A stretch of 64,000 nucleotides of DNA from contig NC_134982.1 of assembly GCF_965638725.1 (NCBI RefSeq), forward strand, positions 38,554,799 through 38,618,798. The letters run 5' to 3'. Shown here piece by piece: positions 28,101 through 43,100 of this stretch (position 1 is the stretch's first letter; each line of letters opens with the position of its first letter). The position numbers and the translations under genes are program-made. This stretch comes from Aptenodytes patagonicus. Taxonomy: Eukaryota; Chordata; Aves; Sphenisciformes; Spheniscidae. The notes beneath the pieces were generated by a model. That model saw only the letters and a program-made list of their open reading frames with translations, was not told the origin of the DNA and did not search any database.

Positions 28101-31100
28101 TACCTGTGTCTCACCACCCTCACAGTAAAGAATTTCTTCCTTATATCTAGTCTAAATCTACCCCCCTTTAGTTTAAAGCCATTCCCCCTTGTCCTGTTGC
28201 AACAGGCCCTGCTAAAAAGTTTGCCACCATCTTTTTTTATAAGCCCCCTTCAAGTACTGACAGGCTGCAATAAGGTCTCCCCGAAGCCTTCTCTTCTCTA
28301 GGCTGAACAACCCCAACTCTCTCAGCCTTTCTTCATAGGAGAGGTGTTCCATCCCCCTGATCATTTTCATGGCCCTCTTCTGGACCCGCTCCCACAGGTC
28401 CGTGTCTTTCTTGTGCTGAGGGCTCCAGAGCTGGACGCAGTACTCCAGGTGGGGTCTCAGCAGAGCAGAGTAGAGGGGCAGAATCACCTCCCCCAACCTG
28501 CTGGCCACACTTCTTTGGATGCAGCCCAGGATACGATTGGCCTTCTGGGCTGCGAGCGCACATTGCTGGCTCATGTCCAGCTTTTCATCCACCAGTACCC
28601 CAAGTCCTTCTCGGCAGGGCTGCTCTCAATCCCTTCACCCCCCAGCCTGTATTGATACCGGGGGTTGCCGCGGCCCAGGTGCAGGACGTTGCACTTGGCC
28701 TTGTTAAACCTCAGGAGGTTCACACAGACCCACTTCCTGAGCTTGTCCAGGTCCCTCTGGATGGCATCCCATCCCTCTGGTGTGTCAACCGCACCACTCA
28801 GCTTGGTGTCATCTGCAAACTTGCTGAGGGTGCACTCGATCCCACTGTCTATGTCACTGATGAAGATATTAAACAGTACCGGTCCCAATACAGACCCCTG
28901 TGGGACACCACTCATCACCAACCTCCATCTGGACATTGAGCCATTGACCACTACCCTCTGGATGCAACCATCTAACCAATTCCTCACCCACTGGACAGTC
29001 CACCCATCAAATCCATACCTCTCCAGTTTAGAGAGAAGGATGTTGTGGGGGACCGTGTCAAAGGCCTTACAGAGGTCCAGATAGACAACACCTGTAGCCC
29101 TTCCCATGTCCACTGATGTAGTCACTCCATCATGGAAGGCCACTAGGTTGGTCAGGCAGGACATGCCCTTGGTGAAGCCATGCTGGCTGTCTCAAATCAG
29201 CTCCCCATCCTCCATGTGCCTTCGCATAGCTTCCAGGAAGATCTGTTCCATGATCTATTTCTACCAGTGGAGGCAAAAACAAGACTAAGTGACTCTGCAG
29301 AAGCTGCCAAAGGAGACTGTATTCAATCCAGTGGCTGCTGAATTCTGGCTCCATCAGTATCTGGGCCATGTGCCCTGCAGGTTGTGCTTCCTGTCCTAGC
29401 ACTACACCAGACGAGCGTAGCAATACAGACTTTTTACCAATAACCGAGTACAATAAGAGGGACCCAAAAGAAGGAGCCAAGCTCAGTTACCGTTTGTTCA
29501 GTATCAGTAGGCAAAGGACACTGATGTGAATGACATCAAGCTCATGTTCTCTTAGCCTCTGCCACCAAACTGGCTAAAGAAGTGCTGTACTCTCCTTCCA
29601 ATCAGAAGGGGTAACAGTCCAATCATAGAAATGGTAACAGTCCAATCATAGAAATGATGTGGCCAATGCTACTTGAAAGACACACAAGTCTAAACCAGAA
29701 ATCATGCTGTATAACCATGATTTAATGGCAGGTATCTCTCTCAAAAGTCAAAGCCAGGACAGAAACCTCTGCAAAATGAGAGGCAGGATTCTCAGACAGG
29801 ATTTTCTATGAAAGCTCATGGCCTTGTTCTTACTTTGAATTAGGGCTACTTTACCTTGTTCCATGACACAGAGAAGGAAAAAAATTTTTCTGAGCAGAAG
29901 ACTGAATTTCCCATGTCTGAAATAATAGGACGTCTGCACTGAACTATATCTTCAAGTGTTTCTTTACTACAAATACAAGAACAAAACTGTGCTACACATG
30001 GAGACTTCTTTGATACCTATATTAGGGCCTTTCAAGTCCAGTGTGGGAAACCTACTCTGTATTTTATAAAAGACTGTCTGTTGCTGCTAAACAAAATAGG
30101 ATATAACAGACAAGCCACAGTCTTCGAAAAACTTGCATCTGAAGATATGTATTGATAGAAATCACTGTGAACTGCAATTTTGGACTGAAACTGCCAGAAC
30201 TGACATCAGAATCAGTGCAGAAATTTATTTCTACATACACAACACTTCAACTGCCATTAAAAACACCAAAAAAGATGACCTGGCCTTTTGGATGCTGGAG
30301 AAAAACCCAGCACCAAAGCAGAAGCAAACATCCCAATTTTCAAAAAGGGTAAGAATGAAGACCCTGGTAATTACAGGCCTATCAGTCTCACTTCAGTGCC
30401 TGGGAAAATTATGGAGAAGGTTTTTCTGGGAGTTGTTGAAAAACATTTGGGAGACAATGCAGTCATTGGTCATAGCCAACACGGGTTCACAAGGGGAAAG
30501 TCCTGTTTAATTAACTTAATTTCCTTTTATGACAAGGTCACCAATCTACTTGACCAAGGGAAGCTAGCAGATATGGATTTTTTTGATCTTAGCAAAACTT
30601 TTTATACTATCTCTCACAATATCCTTCTGGACAAAGTGTCCAGCATACAGCTAGACAAGTCCATAATACGATGGGTGAGCAATTGGCTGACAGGTCAGGC
30701 TCAAAGAGTTACAGTAAATGGTGTTACATCAGACTGGTGGCCAGTCACCAGTGGGGTACCTCAGGGCTCAGTTTTATGGCCAGTGCTTTTTAATGTTTTT
30801 ATAAATCATCTGGACGCAGGAGTTGAATGTACATTGAGTTTGCTGATAATACTATACTAGGAGGAGCTGTGGACTCCCTCGAGGGTAGAAAGGCCTTACA
30901 GAGAGATCTGGATAGACTAGAGACCTGGGAAATCACCACCTGTATGCTGGGCAGAGAATGGATTGAGATCAGCTCTGAGGAGAAGGACTTGGTGGTGTTG
31001 GTTGATGAGTTCAACATAACCTGGCAATGTGCACTCACAGCCCAGAAAACCACCCATATCCTGGGCTGCATCAAAAGAAGCGTGACCAGCAGGTCGAGGG

Positions 31101-34100
31101 AGGTGACTATCCCCCTCCACTCTGCTCTGGTGAGACTCCACCTGGATTACTGCATTCAGGTCTGGGGCCTCCAACATAAGAAGGACATGGACCTGTTGGA
31201 GTTGGTCCAGAGGAGGGCCACGAAGATGATCAGAGGGCTAGAGCACCTCTCCTGTAAAGACAGGCTGAGAGAGTTGTGGTTGTTCAGCCTGGAGAAGAGA
31301 AGGCTCTGGGGACACCTTATAGCAGCCGTCCAGTACCTGAAGAGGGCCTACAAGAAAGCTGGTGAGGGACTTTTTACAAGGGCATGTAGTGATAGGACAA
31401 GGGGTAATGGCTTTAAACTGAAAGAGGGTAGATTTAGATTAGATATGAGGAAGAAATTCTTTACTGTGAGGGTGGTGAGACACTGGAACAGGTTGCCCAG
31501 AGAAGTTGTGGATGCCCCATCCCTGGAAGTGTTCAAGGCCAGGTTGGATGGGGCTTTGAGCAACTTGGTCTAGTGGAAGGTGTCCATGCCCATGGCAGGG
31601 GGGGTGGAATTAGATGATATTTAAGGTCCCTTCCAACCCAAACCATTCTATGATTCTATGATATTTAACAAGAGCAAATGCAAGATCCTCCACCTGGGAC
31701 AGGATGATCCTGGTTATATGTACAAATTGGGGAATGAGAGGCTGGAGAGCAGCCCCATGGAAAGAGATCTGGGGGTTTGGGTTGACGGCAAGTTGAATAT
31801 GAGTCAACAGTGTGCCCTGTCAGCCAAAGGGGCCAACCGTGTCCTGGTGTGCATCAAGCACAGCATAGCTAGCCGGTCGAGACAGGCAACTGTCCCACTC
31901 TACACTGCACTGGGGTGTCCCCACCTCAAGTACTGCGTGTAGTTTCGGGTGCCTCAATATAAGAAGGACATCAAACTATTAGAGTGCATCCCGAGGAGGG
32001 TGACCAAGATGGTGAAAGGCCTTGAGGACAAGACTTAGGAGGAGCGGCTGAGGTCACTTTGTTTGTTCAGCTTGGAGAAGAGAAAGCTGAGGGCTGACCT
32101 CATTGCAGTCTGCAACTTCCTCAAGCGCGACAGCAGAGGGGGAGGTGCTGATCTCCTCTGGTGACCAGCAATAGGACACGAGGAAATGGAATGAAGCTGC
32201 ATCAGGGGAAGTTCAGACTGGACATTAGGAAAAGGTTCTTCACTGAGAGGGTGGTTGGTCACTGGAACAGGCTCCCCAGGGAACTGGTCACAGCACCAAG
32301 CCTGTCACAGTTCAAGGAGAGTCTGGATGACGCTCTTAGTCTTATGGTTTAGTTTCAGGTACTCCTGCAAGGAGCAGGGAGTTGGACTCATTGATCCTTA
32401 TGGGTCCCTTACAACTTGAGATATTCTATGATCCTATGATTCCATGGAGTTCCTCTACATCATGGTGGTAGCCTGAGTCCCTTTCCTCTGCTCACACATC
32501 CCACTCTTTCCTCTCTCACAGCAACCTTCTTCTTTAGAAAGGAGAAATTCTCTGCCCAGCAATCTCCGATTCTTCCCAGAATCTCACCTGTTTTTTCAAA
32601 CCTTGCCTCAAAACCTGCAAGCCACATGCACTTCCACAAACCTGGCCTGGAGACGGTGGAAATCCCTAAGGCAGGTGGAGTGGAGATCCAACCCTACAGC
32701 TTGCTCACTTTGTCTATGCCCTTGTTTTTTCCTTCAGATTTGTTACTGCTTTAGCATGTCACGTAAGCTCAGATGATTCACCTGATGCAGCAGTGGGATG
32801 CTGTGCAACCTGTAAACATACGGACCACAGCCCAGCATCCTCAAATTCAAGTAAGGCTTAGAATATTTATTTTTTGTAAAATAATTACAAAAATAATTAC
32901 TCCACCAATTAATTTCTGTGTTATAAAAAATGGGAACTGATTTCCATTGAGTTTAGGGCAAAACTAATTTTGTTTAAGAGACAGCTGAAGAGGACTTTAA
33001 AAACTGCTATAGATTCAGAGAACTGGGAGCAATACCTTTTACAAGTAATTTTGTTTTACACCAGTGAAATGAGGAGCTGTTGCTCTGCAGTCAGTAGATT
33101 TAAACTGGTGTACAACAGGAGTACTTGAGAGGGAAATAAGGTCCTGTGTTCTTTTAACAGGACTCGAGCCTGGTACTGTAGTAAAAATGAAGGCTTCTGC
33201 AAAACAATTTCCAAAAACAGTTTTTCACCAACTGCTCCAGCTTTCAGGAAGCTTAAAATGAGTACTGATAAAACTTTGCCAGAAGGTCTCCAACATCTGC
33301 TTGCTGTGATCTATGTAATTTCTAATACGCTCTGCATAATGCAAGCCAAGAAAGGAAAGGGGGGGGGGAGGGGGGGGAGATTTACAAACAACTCCCTATA
33401 TTAAATTTGTCCCTCCCCATGCAAAAGGAAAGGCAGTTTTCCACTACTTCTACTTTTGAATTAAATTTACAACCTGAAGTGCTATGGAAAAGTCTGGTTA
33501 GCAACATGGCAATACAGTCTGACAATATAAACAGCATGGAAAGATCATAAGCTGCTCTAGGAGTCCATCTAGCTTAGAGAATTGCAGGCAAATTTTGGCT
33601 AACTGTTAAAAGAGATAGTCACCTTGCTTTGCCAGGATGGAAGTTCTTAAGCCATAAAAAACCTTATGATGAGAAAAAAGTGAAATGGAGTGATACATCA
33701 GGAAAAATTTAAATTTCCTGTTGAACTATTCCCTGTATAAAAGAATTCCAGCCATGAGGAAGCTGTCACAAATCCTGAAATTTTTAACAGCTTTCCATTT
33801 CTGGAAATGAAAAAATGGACAATCAGTCATTTTTCACTGCTGATAGGTGATGGGCTTCCATATTTCCAGAGTTATAAAATAAGAACACAATCAGCCCTTT
33901 TGGGGATAAATTAATTTCCTAGCCCATCCTTCCCTGTAGTAAAATGCCTTTTCTATTTTCATCTCTGTTTTATCAGACTTTCACCAGTTGTAAGTTTGAA
34001 CTGGATCCTGAATTACCAGCAGCTTTTCTTGATTAACATTGTCTCATCCTAAGAAAACAATAACAATAACTAAGAATAACTACCATGTCTATATCTCAGA

Positions 34101-37100
34101 TGGGTTCTGTTAACTGTGAAAAAAGCACGTATATTCTGGTGAAAACCTTGAGCAGTCTCATTTTCTGCAAAGAGATACACATACTTGACATCAAACTGGA
34201 CCTATTAATAGTGGGTTCATCATAGGGCCCTCTAAGCAACAGCCAAACAATGTTGTAGCTATTATCTCCTTTTTTTTTTTCATTGACTTGATTTATTTTA
34301 AAAGTGTGGGAATGGCAAGAGAAAAAAAAATAGAGGCATATAAACCTTGCATATAAGTATATGACTTGGTTTCTACCACAATGTTTACATTGGATATCAC
34401 TGTTGCATGTGGCTATTTATGCTCTAATGCTAAAAGCACATGTAACAGTTGATAGTCACTGTTACTATGCTCTTTAACATGAACATTTCTATAAATCTCC
34501 CTGAAACCTCTTTTTAAATATTAATCAACTATTAAAATATGTTTCATGAGGCACAATGAACAACCAGTACTTCAGAAATTCTTTGCATGTATCTCATCAA
34601 GCAAATATGGAAATGGATATGGTATTTAAGAAAAACTATTTCTTTTGGTAAGATATTTAGCTAGCATACAAGCTACTATTTTATCCCTTCTTAGATATGG
34701 AGGACAGCAAGTTTAGAACTCGCAAAATACATTAAGACTATGAGTTCTTCTTTAATTACAAACCACTACTTTTAATGCAGGTACCGCACAAAAGTCAATA
34801 CATTATGAAAGAGGTCACACTAGGTAATCACGTCTTCTTCTAGGCTTGAAATTTATTTACAAAGCTACTTAAGGGATGGAGATACCTATCTTCCCTTTGA
34901 AATCTGTTACCACAGATTATTTGCCTTCAATATTTAGAAGCTTTTAAAAATGACAGTGTCTTTCTTGAAGACATGCCAATACAGTAGCAAATAGTTTACC
35001 ACCATTCATTCACAAGGGACACCAGCCTCCAGAGTATGATTCCTTCACCTTATTTCAGTACTAGCAATACTATTCTTTCTGCCAACCTGTACCAGGCTGC
35101 AGCATGTCAAACTATTCAGTCATGAACCAGTTGTTTGAATATTTAAATAAAGAGTAGTAAGAATTATGGAAGGATCAGTGACATTCCACACATAAAATTT
35201 GCCTGAAATACTTTCTCTTGTAGCCAAAATTTTATTAAAGGACCATTTACTTAGTTAAGTTTCTGGTTCTGCCTTTGGCCAACTCTGTCCGGCTATGGTG
35301 TGATGCCTAAATTTTTCAAAGCTGAGTGCTAGAATTTATTCAAGTCTTTTGCTCATCTTGCTTTCCAAAAAACTTTAGAGAAACCTAAGATACTTCCAGA
35401 TTACACAACTTCTAAGGAGGGTAAATTTGCACAGAGAGAATTTCAGATACTTATCAACAGCCATCTGTAATGATCTGAACACTAGAGCCCTTTTGGCAGC
35501 AAAAAATGAGGCCATCAGAGTTTGTAAACTAGGAATTTGTAAGAATAAAAAATAGAATACAACTCTCATAAGCTTTAGGTATGTTTTTAAATATCAGTTT
35601 TTACTACAATCAGGTTAACTAAATCAGCAAGCACTGTTAGGTTTTAGAGGGAAAAAATAAAATTCTCTTAATTAAAACTGCCATAATATTTTCTGGGTTT
35701 TCTTTCCTGAAACCTGCAACTTACGTACTTCTTACAGGGCATAAACTTGTAAAGCTTTTTCTTTAGGAAACTATGTACGCATAAGCACAATATAGCTAGA
35801 ACAGAAGCCGAAGCATTCAAGGCAGAGCACCTGGCACCAAGTGGCTAAGTCAGAGCAGCCAGAGCATCACATAGCACTGCATTCAATTTTGACCAGAATA
35901 GTTAGCAAATGCCCCACTGCAGAGAAAGTTGAACACAGGTGCAGCAGCACCACCTATGAAAAAGTCACAGCTATTGGTGACTTGTGATTATTCATGGCCA
36001 CTGGCAGCATGACAGACAATCCAATACAGAAGGTAACACATGGTGAAGAAAACAGCCCCTCGAGAAGTAGTAAAACGGTCACATGGATGGACATCCTGTG
36101 TTGCACACAAGGCCACCATCCAGGGCTCAAATTCATCAGGAGATCAGAGTGAGTGTCCTCTGCCCTGAGGTCTGTGCTGTCACTCTGCACCAAACTGGAG
36201 GGACGCGGTCCTTGGATGCAGTACAAAGCACGCCTGTGTCAGGCAAGAGAAATCTCAGAAATCAGTATCCACCTGCTACGCCTATCCTGCATAGTGAAGA
36301 AGTTCTGGATTATATGTTGTTGACTTCTGTGGTTCTGCCCTGGCAGCCAACTCACCCAATTCTCCCATGACAGCTGCCTTTACCAAAAATTACCAATGTT
36401 TTTCACTTAAAACTGGTGGGTCGGCTGGATTGTGCCTACCCAGGTGAAGCCACGCTCACCGCCCTTTCATTTTCTCTTGACAGCCAGATTGTCTGAAATG
36501 CATGAGACCGTGTTAAAATGGTCATAAAGTTTTGTGTTCTTTTTTATTTCTACGCGCATCTGTCAAACTTTCCAAATTGCTGGCACACCCTACTGACGGG
36601 AATTTTAATTGTTCCATTTCCCTTTTCCCTAATCTATACAATTGCTTCCCATATGGTCATTTTTATGCAGAAAAATGCAAATTATTCTGGAATTCTAAAT
36701 TCAGGAAGTCTTATATAATCACTGATGTCTTAATGCAGTTTACATGTATTCATGATCAAATCCCTAGGCTGACTCCAGAGTGTAGAATACCACCTTTTCG
36801 TTGACACAACGCTTTATACACAGTGTTGCTAAACACTGTAATTGACAAAGCACACCGATATTTTCAAAGCAGTTTCTGGAAACGCTAGGAAACATGAAGG
36901 GGCTTTTCTCCAGGATTTTTCCATTTTGAAGAAGCAGGCTGTGAGCACATAAATAATTTGTAGGCACAGTAAGGACACCCTCCAGCCCTCTTGACAGCCA
37001 ACTAGGCTCTCAGATGCTACACCTTGTTCCTGCAGGTTTCCCATCAGAAAAGTCTCTACACAAGTCAGGTATGTGGAGGGAAAAAAGCTGCAAGCTGAGA

Positions 37101-40100
37101 GCAGATGCTCTCAGATGTATAAAAGAGATGTGAGAAAGATGCTGGGGGCTGGAAGTAGCAAAGAACAACACCTGAAACTAGAAGGAGCAAATGTGCTTAG
37201 AGAGAGGATGGGGAGAAACCATGCAGGAAGACAATAAAGGCACTGTCTGGCCTTAGACAAGAGGACAGATAGTGTAGAGGGATATTGATGGATTGGAGGG
37301 AATTATGGAAAGCCCTCAGAGATAAAAGGATACCCAGGGCTTAAGTGGGAAGGAAGACATGCGGGAGAAGGGAGAAGTGGTGTCAAAGTGCTAGGAAGAA
37401 CGGCCACTTTGGAAATCTGGATTTCGCTTTTAGTGATCAATTTAATTATATAACTAGGCAACTTGCACTAGTTGTAGAATAACCTGGCAAAATATACACT
37501 GTCTTTGGCATGTTAAAGTTCCCTTATGCTACTGCATTAACTTGCAGGTACATGAACTCGTGACAGCTCGCTAGCCAGAGGTACTCAATCCCTTTAAAAA
37601 CCAAATATAGCAGATTGAAAGTACGTCTGTGTGCAGCCTTTTAATGTTAAGTGGTGTGCATAATAAGATTTATAATAAAAATATACGTGAATGTTTGAAA
37701 TCTTCATTCCTGGCTTTTGGCTTGTGCAAACCTGGTCATCAGAGAGACTTGAAAGCCCCACCAGTGGTGTTTACTGGGAATGCAAGTCCAAATCTTAAGC
37801 TAACCAAATGTCACAAATGAATAAACTTCTGCCATCTTCCATATTGAAAGAACTATTTTGATAACATTGTGATTACTTTTTCATAAATATGCCTGGAAAG
37901 GCTGCTCTCAGGCTATGGAATTTGAAGTTTTCTGATGTAATATCCCTCTTAAGCACTACACATAATACTTAGATCTTACAACAGTTAGTGGAACCAAAAG
38001 TGCAAATGAAGCATTCAAAAGCAAGAAAACACTGGAATTACCATTGCCTGTAGCAGATCAGTCCAGCCCTGTTGTCAATGTGGAGTAGGGTGTAGTTTAA
38101 CTTACACAATCAAACACCAAATTTTCCACTGGTAAAGACTCACTTGAGAGCCACAGTTTCAAAGAATTTGGATCTTTTACTTTCGCTTGTTTGTTTTGGA
38201 AGTGTTAGTATGTTTTGCTGTAAACAGGTCATTAAAAACAGCTGCAAGCACATCACTGTTATGGATGTGGATTAGGAATCAGCATGTCAGAGTAAGTGGC
38301 AACAGCACGCAATATTTACACTGTGGCATCTTGGACTCAATCTGTAGCTTGTCTCTGTTAGCTGACAACTGGGTCTGGGCAAGCCCAAGTGACCTTAGGC
38401 CACCTCTTCTTATGTGTCTGCCCATGTTGAACACCTTAAAGGAACTCAGCCTCAGACACATAGGGAAATCTGAAGGTTTGGCATTAAGTTTTACTGAAGC
38501 CATGGTGCAATGGATCACCCTGGCTGGATTTGGTGTTTTACTTCTCATCTAAGAAAAACACCTGCATTTTCCTCTCCTTACATTCTTTAGAAGGAGGTTT
38601 TTGCCCACAGTGAAGTTATTCTGCAATATTTGAATGCACTGAAAATAGAAAATTCATAAATATATCTATCCCTGACTTTTTGTGCTTGTTAACATGCTAA
38701 ATATTTACTATGGTAAAGATTAATTTATGGCTACAGGGTAAAAAACATCTTTGTTTCTCTGGCTAACATAGCTTATTTTCCATTAAAGATACCACAAACC
38801 ATATGCAAGAGCTGCTGAACTCCACATTTTGTTTATCAATATTTACATAGCCTTTCACTGAAAACAAGAATTCTTTCTGCATCGTGCGATATCAGTTCCA
38901 GTCCTTTCTCTGCTTTTGCTGTCTCTGCCACAGAAAATGTGCATTCACATTAACTGAAGTTTATTGCCAGGAAAATTAATTCTCGGAACAGAATGAAACA
39001 TTTTCCTGAACTGAAAAGCAACATGCAACAAATGCAAATTTATTTAAGCAACAGCTCTACCTGCTTTGATTTTTCTTCCAAAATAAATGCTTTTGAAAGA
39101 CTGTCAGATGAAAGCACAAAGCACATCACTGAACAATGGCCAGGACTTGCAGAAGACTTGCAGGCCAGCAGCCAGCCAGACCTACAAACCCACAAAACTG
39201 CTTGACATGCAATGCTTTGCAATGCCCGGTTTATCACTGTGAGCTATGGTAAACTATTCAATTCAAAGTATTTAGCACAGTACCTCCACATTTATCCAAC
39301 AGTAAGCAGTAGAAATATTTGTGACTAACATCAGCCTGCTGCCATCTTCTGGTGAAAAGTTCAGGACATCGAACTGCAAATACAATCAATTCTTGCTTGC
39401 TCCCATTATCTTGGGCTTTTATCTCACAGTAAGGCAATACAGTATTACTTGTGCAGCAATATTACTTAAAGAGAAACAAGCAGGCTAGTGATCTCACAGG
39501 GATCACAGATCCCCTTTCACTGACCCTTTACCATGCCTGCAATAATCTGGATAGTGACTGTCAGAGGAACAAAGTGGCTTCACTGTTAAGTAGTAGCTAT
39601 TATTTTACTTGGAAAAATACACCAATCCAGCAACAATAAAATATACTTCGGAAGCCATCTATTTGCATGCACTGTAAATAGGAGAGACAAAATATGAGTA
39701 AAGTCAGGAAAGGCAGAATATAATACTAAATAGGCAAAACAAGGTTACATTAACCAAGCCAGAACTGCAAGACTATAAATGGACGCCACTCCACTCACTT
39801 CTCCTACCAGTTACTCTTGACTCTTGCCTGTTCCTTGCACTAAGCGTGTGCAGCTGGAAAATGTTCCTCACAGAGTGACACGTCCTGGGACATGAGAAAC
39901 CAGCACACGGTAATTCGAAGGGGAGATACAGGATTCAGATGCCCAAGTCACTTCTTCCCATATTTGCAATGAAGAGCAGCAAATTCTTCACCACAACATA
40001 TCCAAACTAATGGCGAGGATAAGGAATACAGATGAGAAAATTATCTTAAGTGCACTGTGGTATTTGTTTTGATGCTTAGAATATCCAGCAGAAAGATAAC

Positions 40101-43100
40101 AGCAATTTGCAATCCTTTAGCCCATTTAATCCAACCATAACTAGCTCCTGATGAACTGAGGTTGACTCACATGAAAAATTATTATTGAGAGACGCTATTT
40201 CAAACATTTAGATGAATATGCTCGCAGTAACATTACTCAGAAGGCAGTGCTGTTCAGCTGAGCATCAAACATTGCTGGGGTACAACATGCATGTCTGCAA
40301 ATTACTCTGGCAGAACAAGCAACAAAAAGTCAGATGCACATTTGCAGAATGCTTTACAAGGCTGAAAAAAATAATACAGTACTAATATGCAGTACAGTCA
40401 TTCCTTTCCGTAGGGAACAGGAAATACAGACCTCCTGGTGCACTCAAACATAAGCTTCACCATAGCCTGAAAAGCAAAGACTCTAGGAAGGAGACTGAAA
40501 ATGGATTGAAGGTCATAAGTGCCCAGCTGACTTCAGAAACCCAACACCTATACCAGTACCTATCTTCAAAACCCTGCCAAGAGCAACTATCTGTGCCACC
40601 ATAACATCGACCCAAGTTTTAATAGAAAGAGACAGTCATTTTTGACAGCTGCTTTCCATCAGAAGGTACTGATGGAAATAATCCATGAAAATACATTGAT
40701 TTTTAGGCAACTCAACAAAACTATTTTTCTTTGATTTTAAAAACAGGTTAACAGGTTTTCCTGTTAATCTGTCTTCAAATTTTTCCTTTTTAATAGTTTA
40801 AGATTTTAATGTTTTCTTTCATGTTCTGGCATTTTATGATCCTACAATGCCGTTGATGCCTCTGAAAGCAGTTACATCAGAACGTCTGACATTACAAAAA
40901 CTCTCTTCTCAATCCACTTGCATTACAATTCAGTAAATAGAAATTTTGACATAGCATGTAAAAAGATTAATTTTGCATTCCTACCTATGCAATAAGGGAA
41001 GAAAATACTGCCAAAGCATTAAACTGTAAGTCCTTGATAAAGTCAGGATTTTCTAACCATTAGCACTCCCCACTATTTGAGAAACAATGTTTGCAAGAAA
41101 TACTAACTGATGATTAATACTGACTTCCAAATCTAGACCTGCTAAGCAGCAGGGAGAGGCCTTAGGGACAAATGTTGAGTAAAGCTTACTCTCCTGAGCA
41201 GCATTACCACAGAGATTGTTCCTCCTACTGCAGAAAATCTGCCTGAAAAGAAAGCCAGCACAGCTGGTCAAGCCCCAGGAAATTATTCTTGGCTCATACC
41301 AATGGTTTGCATCTTTCTTCAAGATCAACAGCTTTGATTTGCAAGAACTGGCTGTTCATGCTCCCTAAGCACGTAATTATATTGAAGAGTGAGGGCATGA
41401 CCTCTGAATCTCAGTCTCAGCCCTGGTCTTTACTGCTATGACCAGCTTTCAGTAATCCCAGGTCCCTGAAATCAATGGGAAGGTCTGTCACAAGGAAGAC
41501 TTACCCTTGGTGGAGGAGGAGCAGGTTAGGAAACACTTAAACAAACGGCATACGCAGGTCCATGGAGCACCCACGAGCACTGAGGGAATTGGCCCATGTC
41601 ATTTTGAGGCCATTCTCTTTATCACTGAAGGGTTGTGACAATTGAGGGGAGGTTCCTTAAGGCTGGGAGAAAGTAAAGGTCACTCCCGTCTTCAAGAAAG
41701 GCAAGGAGGAGGATCTGGGGGACTGCAGGCCAGTCAGCATCAATTCCTGTGAAGATGACGGAGTAAATAATCCTGGAAAACCAATTCCAGACACTGGCTG
41801 TCAAAAGGGCTGGAAGAGGTCATTTGGAGCGGTCATCATGGATTTATGAAGGGGAAAATCATGCTTAAATCAAACTGAAAGCCTTCTACGATGATAAGAC
41901 TAGCTAGGTCAATGAGGGGAGAGCAGTAGATGTTGCTTATCTTGACTTTGATAAGGCTTTTGACACTGTCTCCCATAGCACCCTCATCGACAAACTGATA
42001 GAAGTATAGGCTAGGTAACTGGACAGTGAACTAAATAATGCCCGAGCTGCTGAACTCAAAGGGTTGTGATCAGTGGCATGAAGTACAACCAGAAGCCAGT
42101 CACCAGCTGTGTGCCCCAGGGCTGGATAATGGGGTAAATAGTATTAAATATCTTTATGAATGGCCTGGATAATGGGACAGGTGACAGCATCAGCAGGTTT
42201 GCAAATGATACAAAAGTGGGAGAAGTGATTGAAAGACCCACTGTGCGTGTTGCCATTCAGAGGGACCTCAACAGGTTGAGGAAATGGGTCAACAGCAATG
42301 TCATGAAATTCAACAAAGGGAAATGCAAAGTCCTGCAGTTGGAGAGGAATAACACCAGGCAGCAGGACAGTCTGATGTCCACCCACCTGGAGAATAGTTT
42401 GTCAGAAGAGGCCATGGTGGTCCTAGTAGACAAGTTGGCCAAGAGCCAGCAAGATGGCCTTGTGGCAAAGGCCAGGGGCACTCTGGTTTGTATTGAACAG
42501 AGCACTGCCAGCCCATCAAGGGAAATGATCCCTCCTCTACTCAGTACTGAGGAAGAGGCATGTGAATGCTGTGTCCAAGTCTGAACTCCCCAGTATGAGA
42601 TGTAGACATACTGGAGCAAGGGGCCACAAGCATGTTAAAGGACTGGAACATCTCTCATACGAGGAGATTGAGAAAGCTTAGAAGAGAGTGGCTGAGAGAG
42701 ATCTTAGCAGTATGTATAAATAGCTGGTGGGGCTGGGCATAAAGAAGAAGGAGTTACGCTCTTTCTCAGTGGTGCCCAGTGACAGGACAGGAAGGCGGCA
42801 AGAAGTAATCCAAAACAACCCTTGCCACACCACCACCACCTGACAAAAACATACAGTATCCATGCCCCATCCTCCACAGTGACTCCTTTGTTCTACATAT
42901 TGACTCCTTTTACACTACTTTATTGGATTGATACAAAAACACGAGTTAAGCAGGACTGCGAAGCTACATGCGCTTTTGCTGGTTTTATGCCTTTTCCAAA
43001 TAAACTGTGCTGTACTGCAGACAAGGACTCTGAGCACTCCAGGGCTGAGTTTTTAAGTAGTGCTTAATGCCTGCATCTCCCATTGGTTTAAACGGGATTT

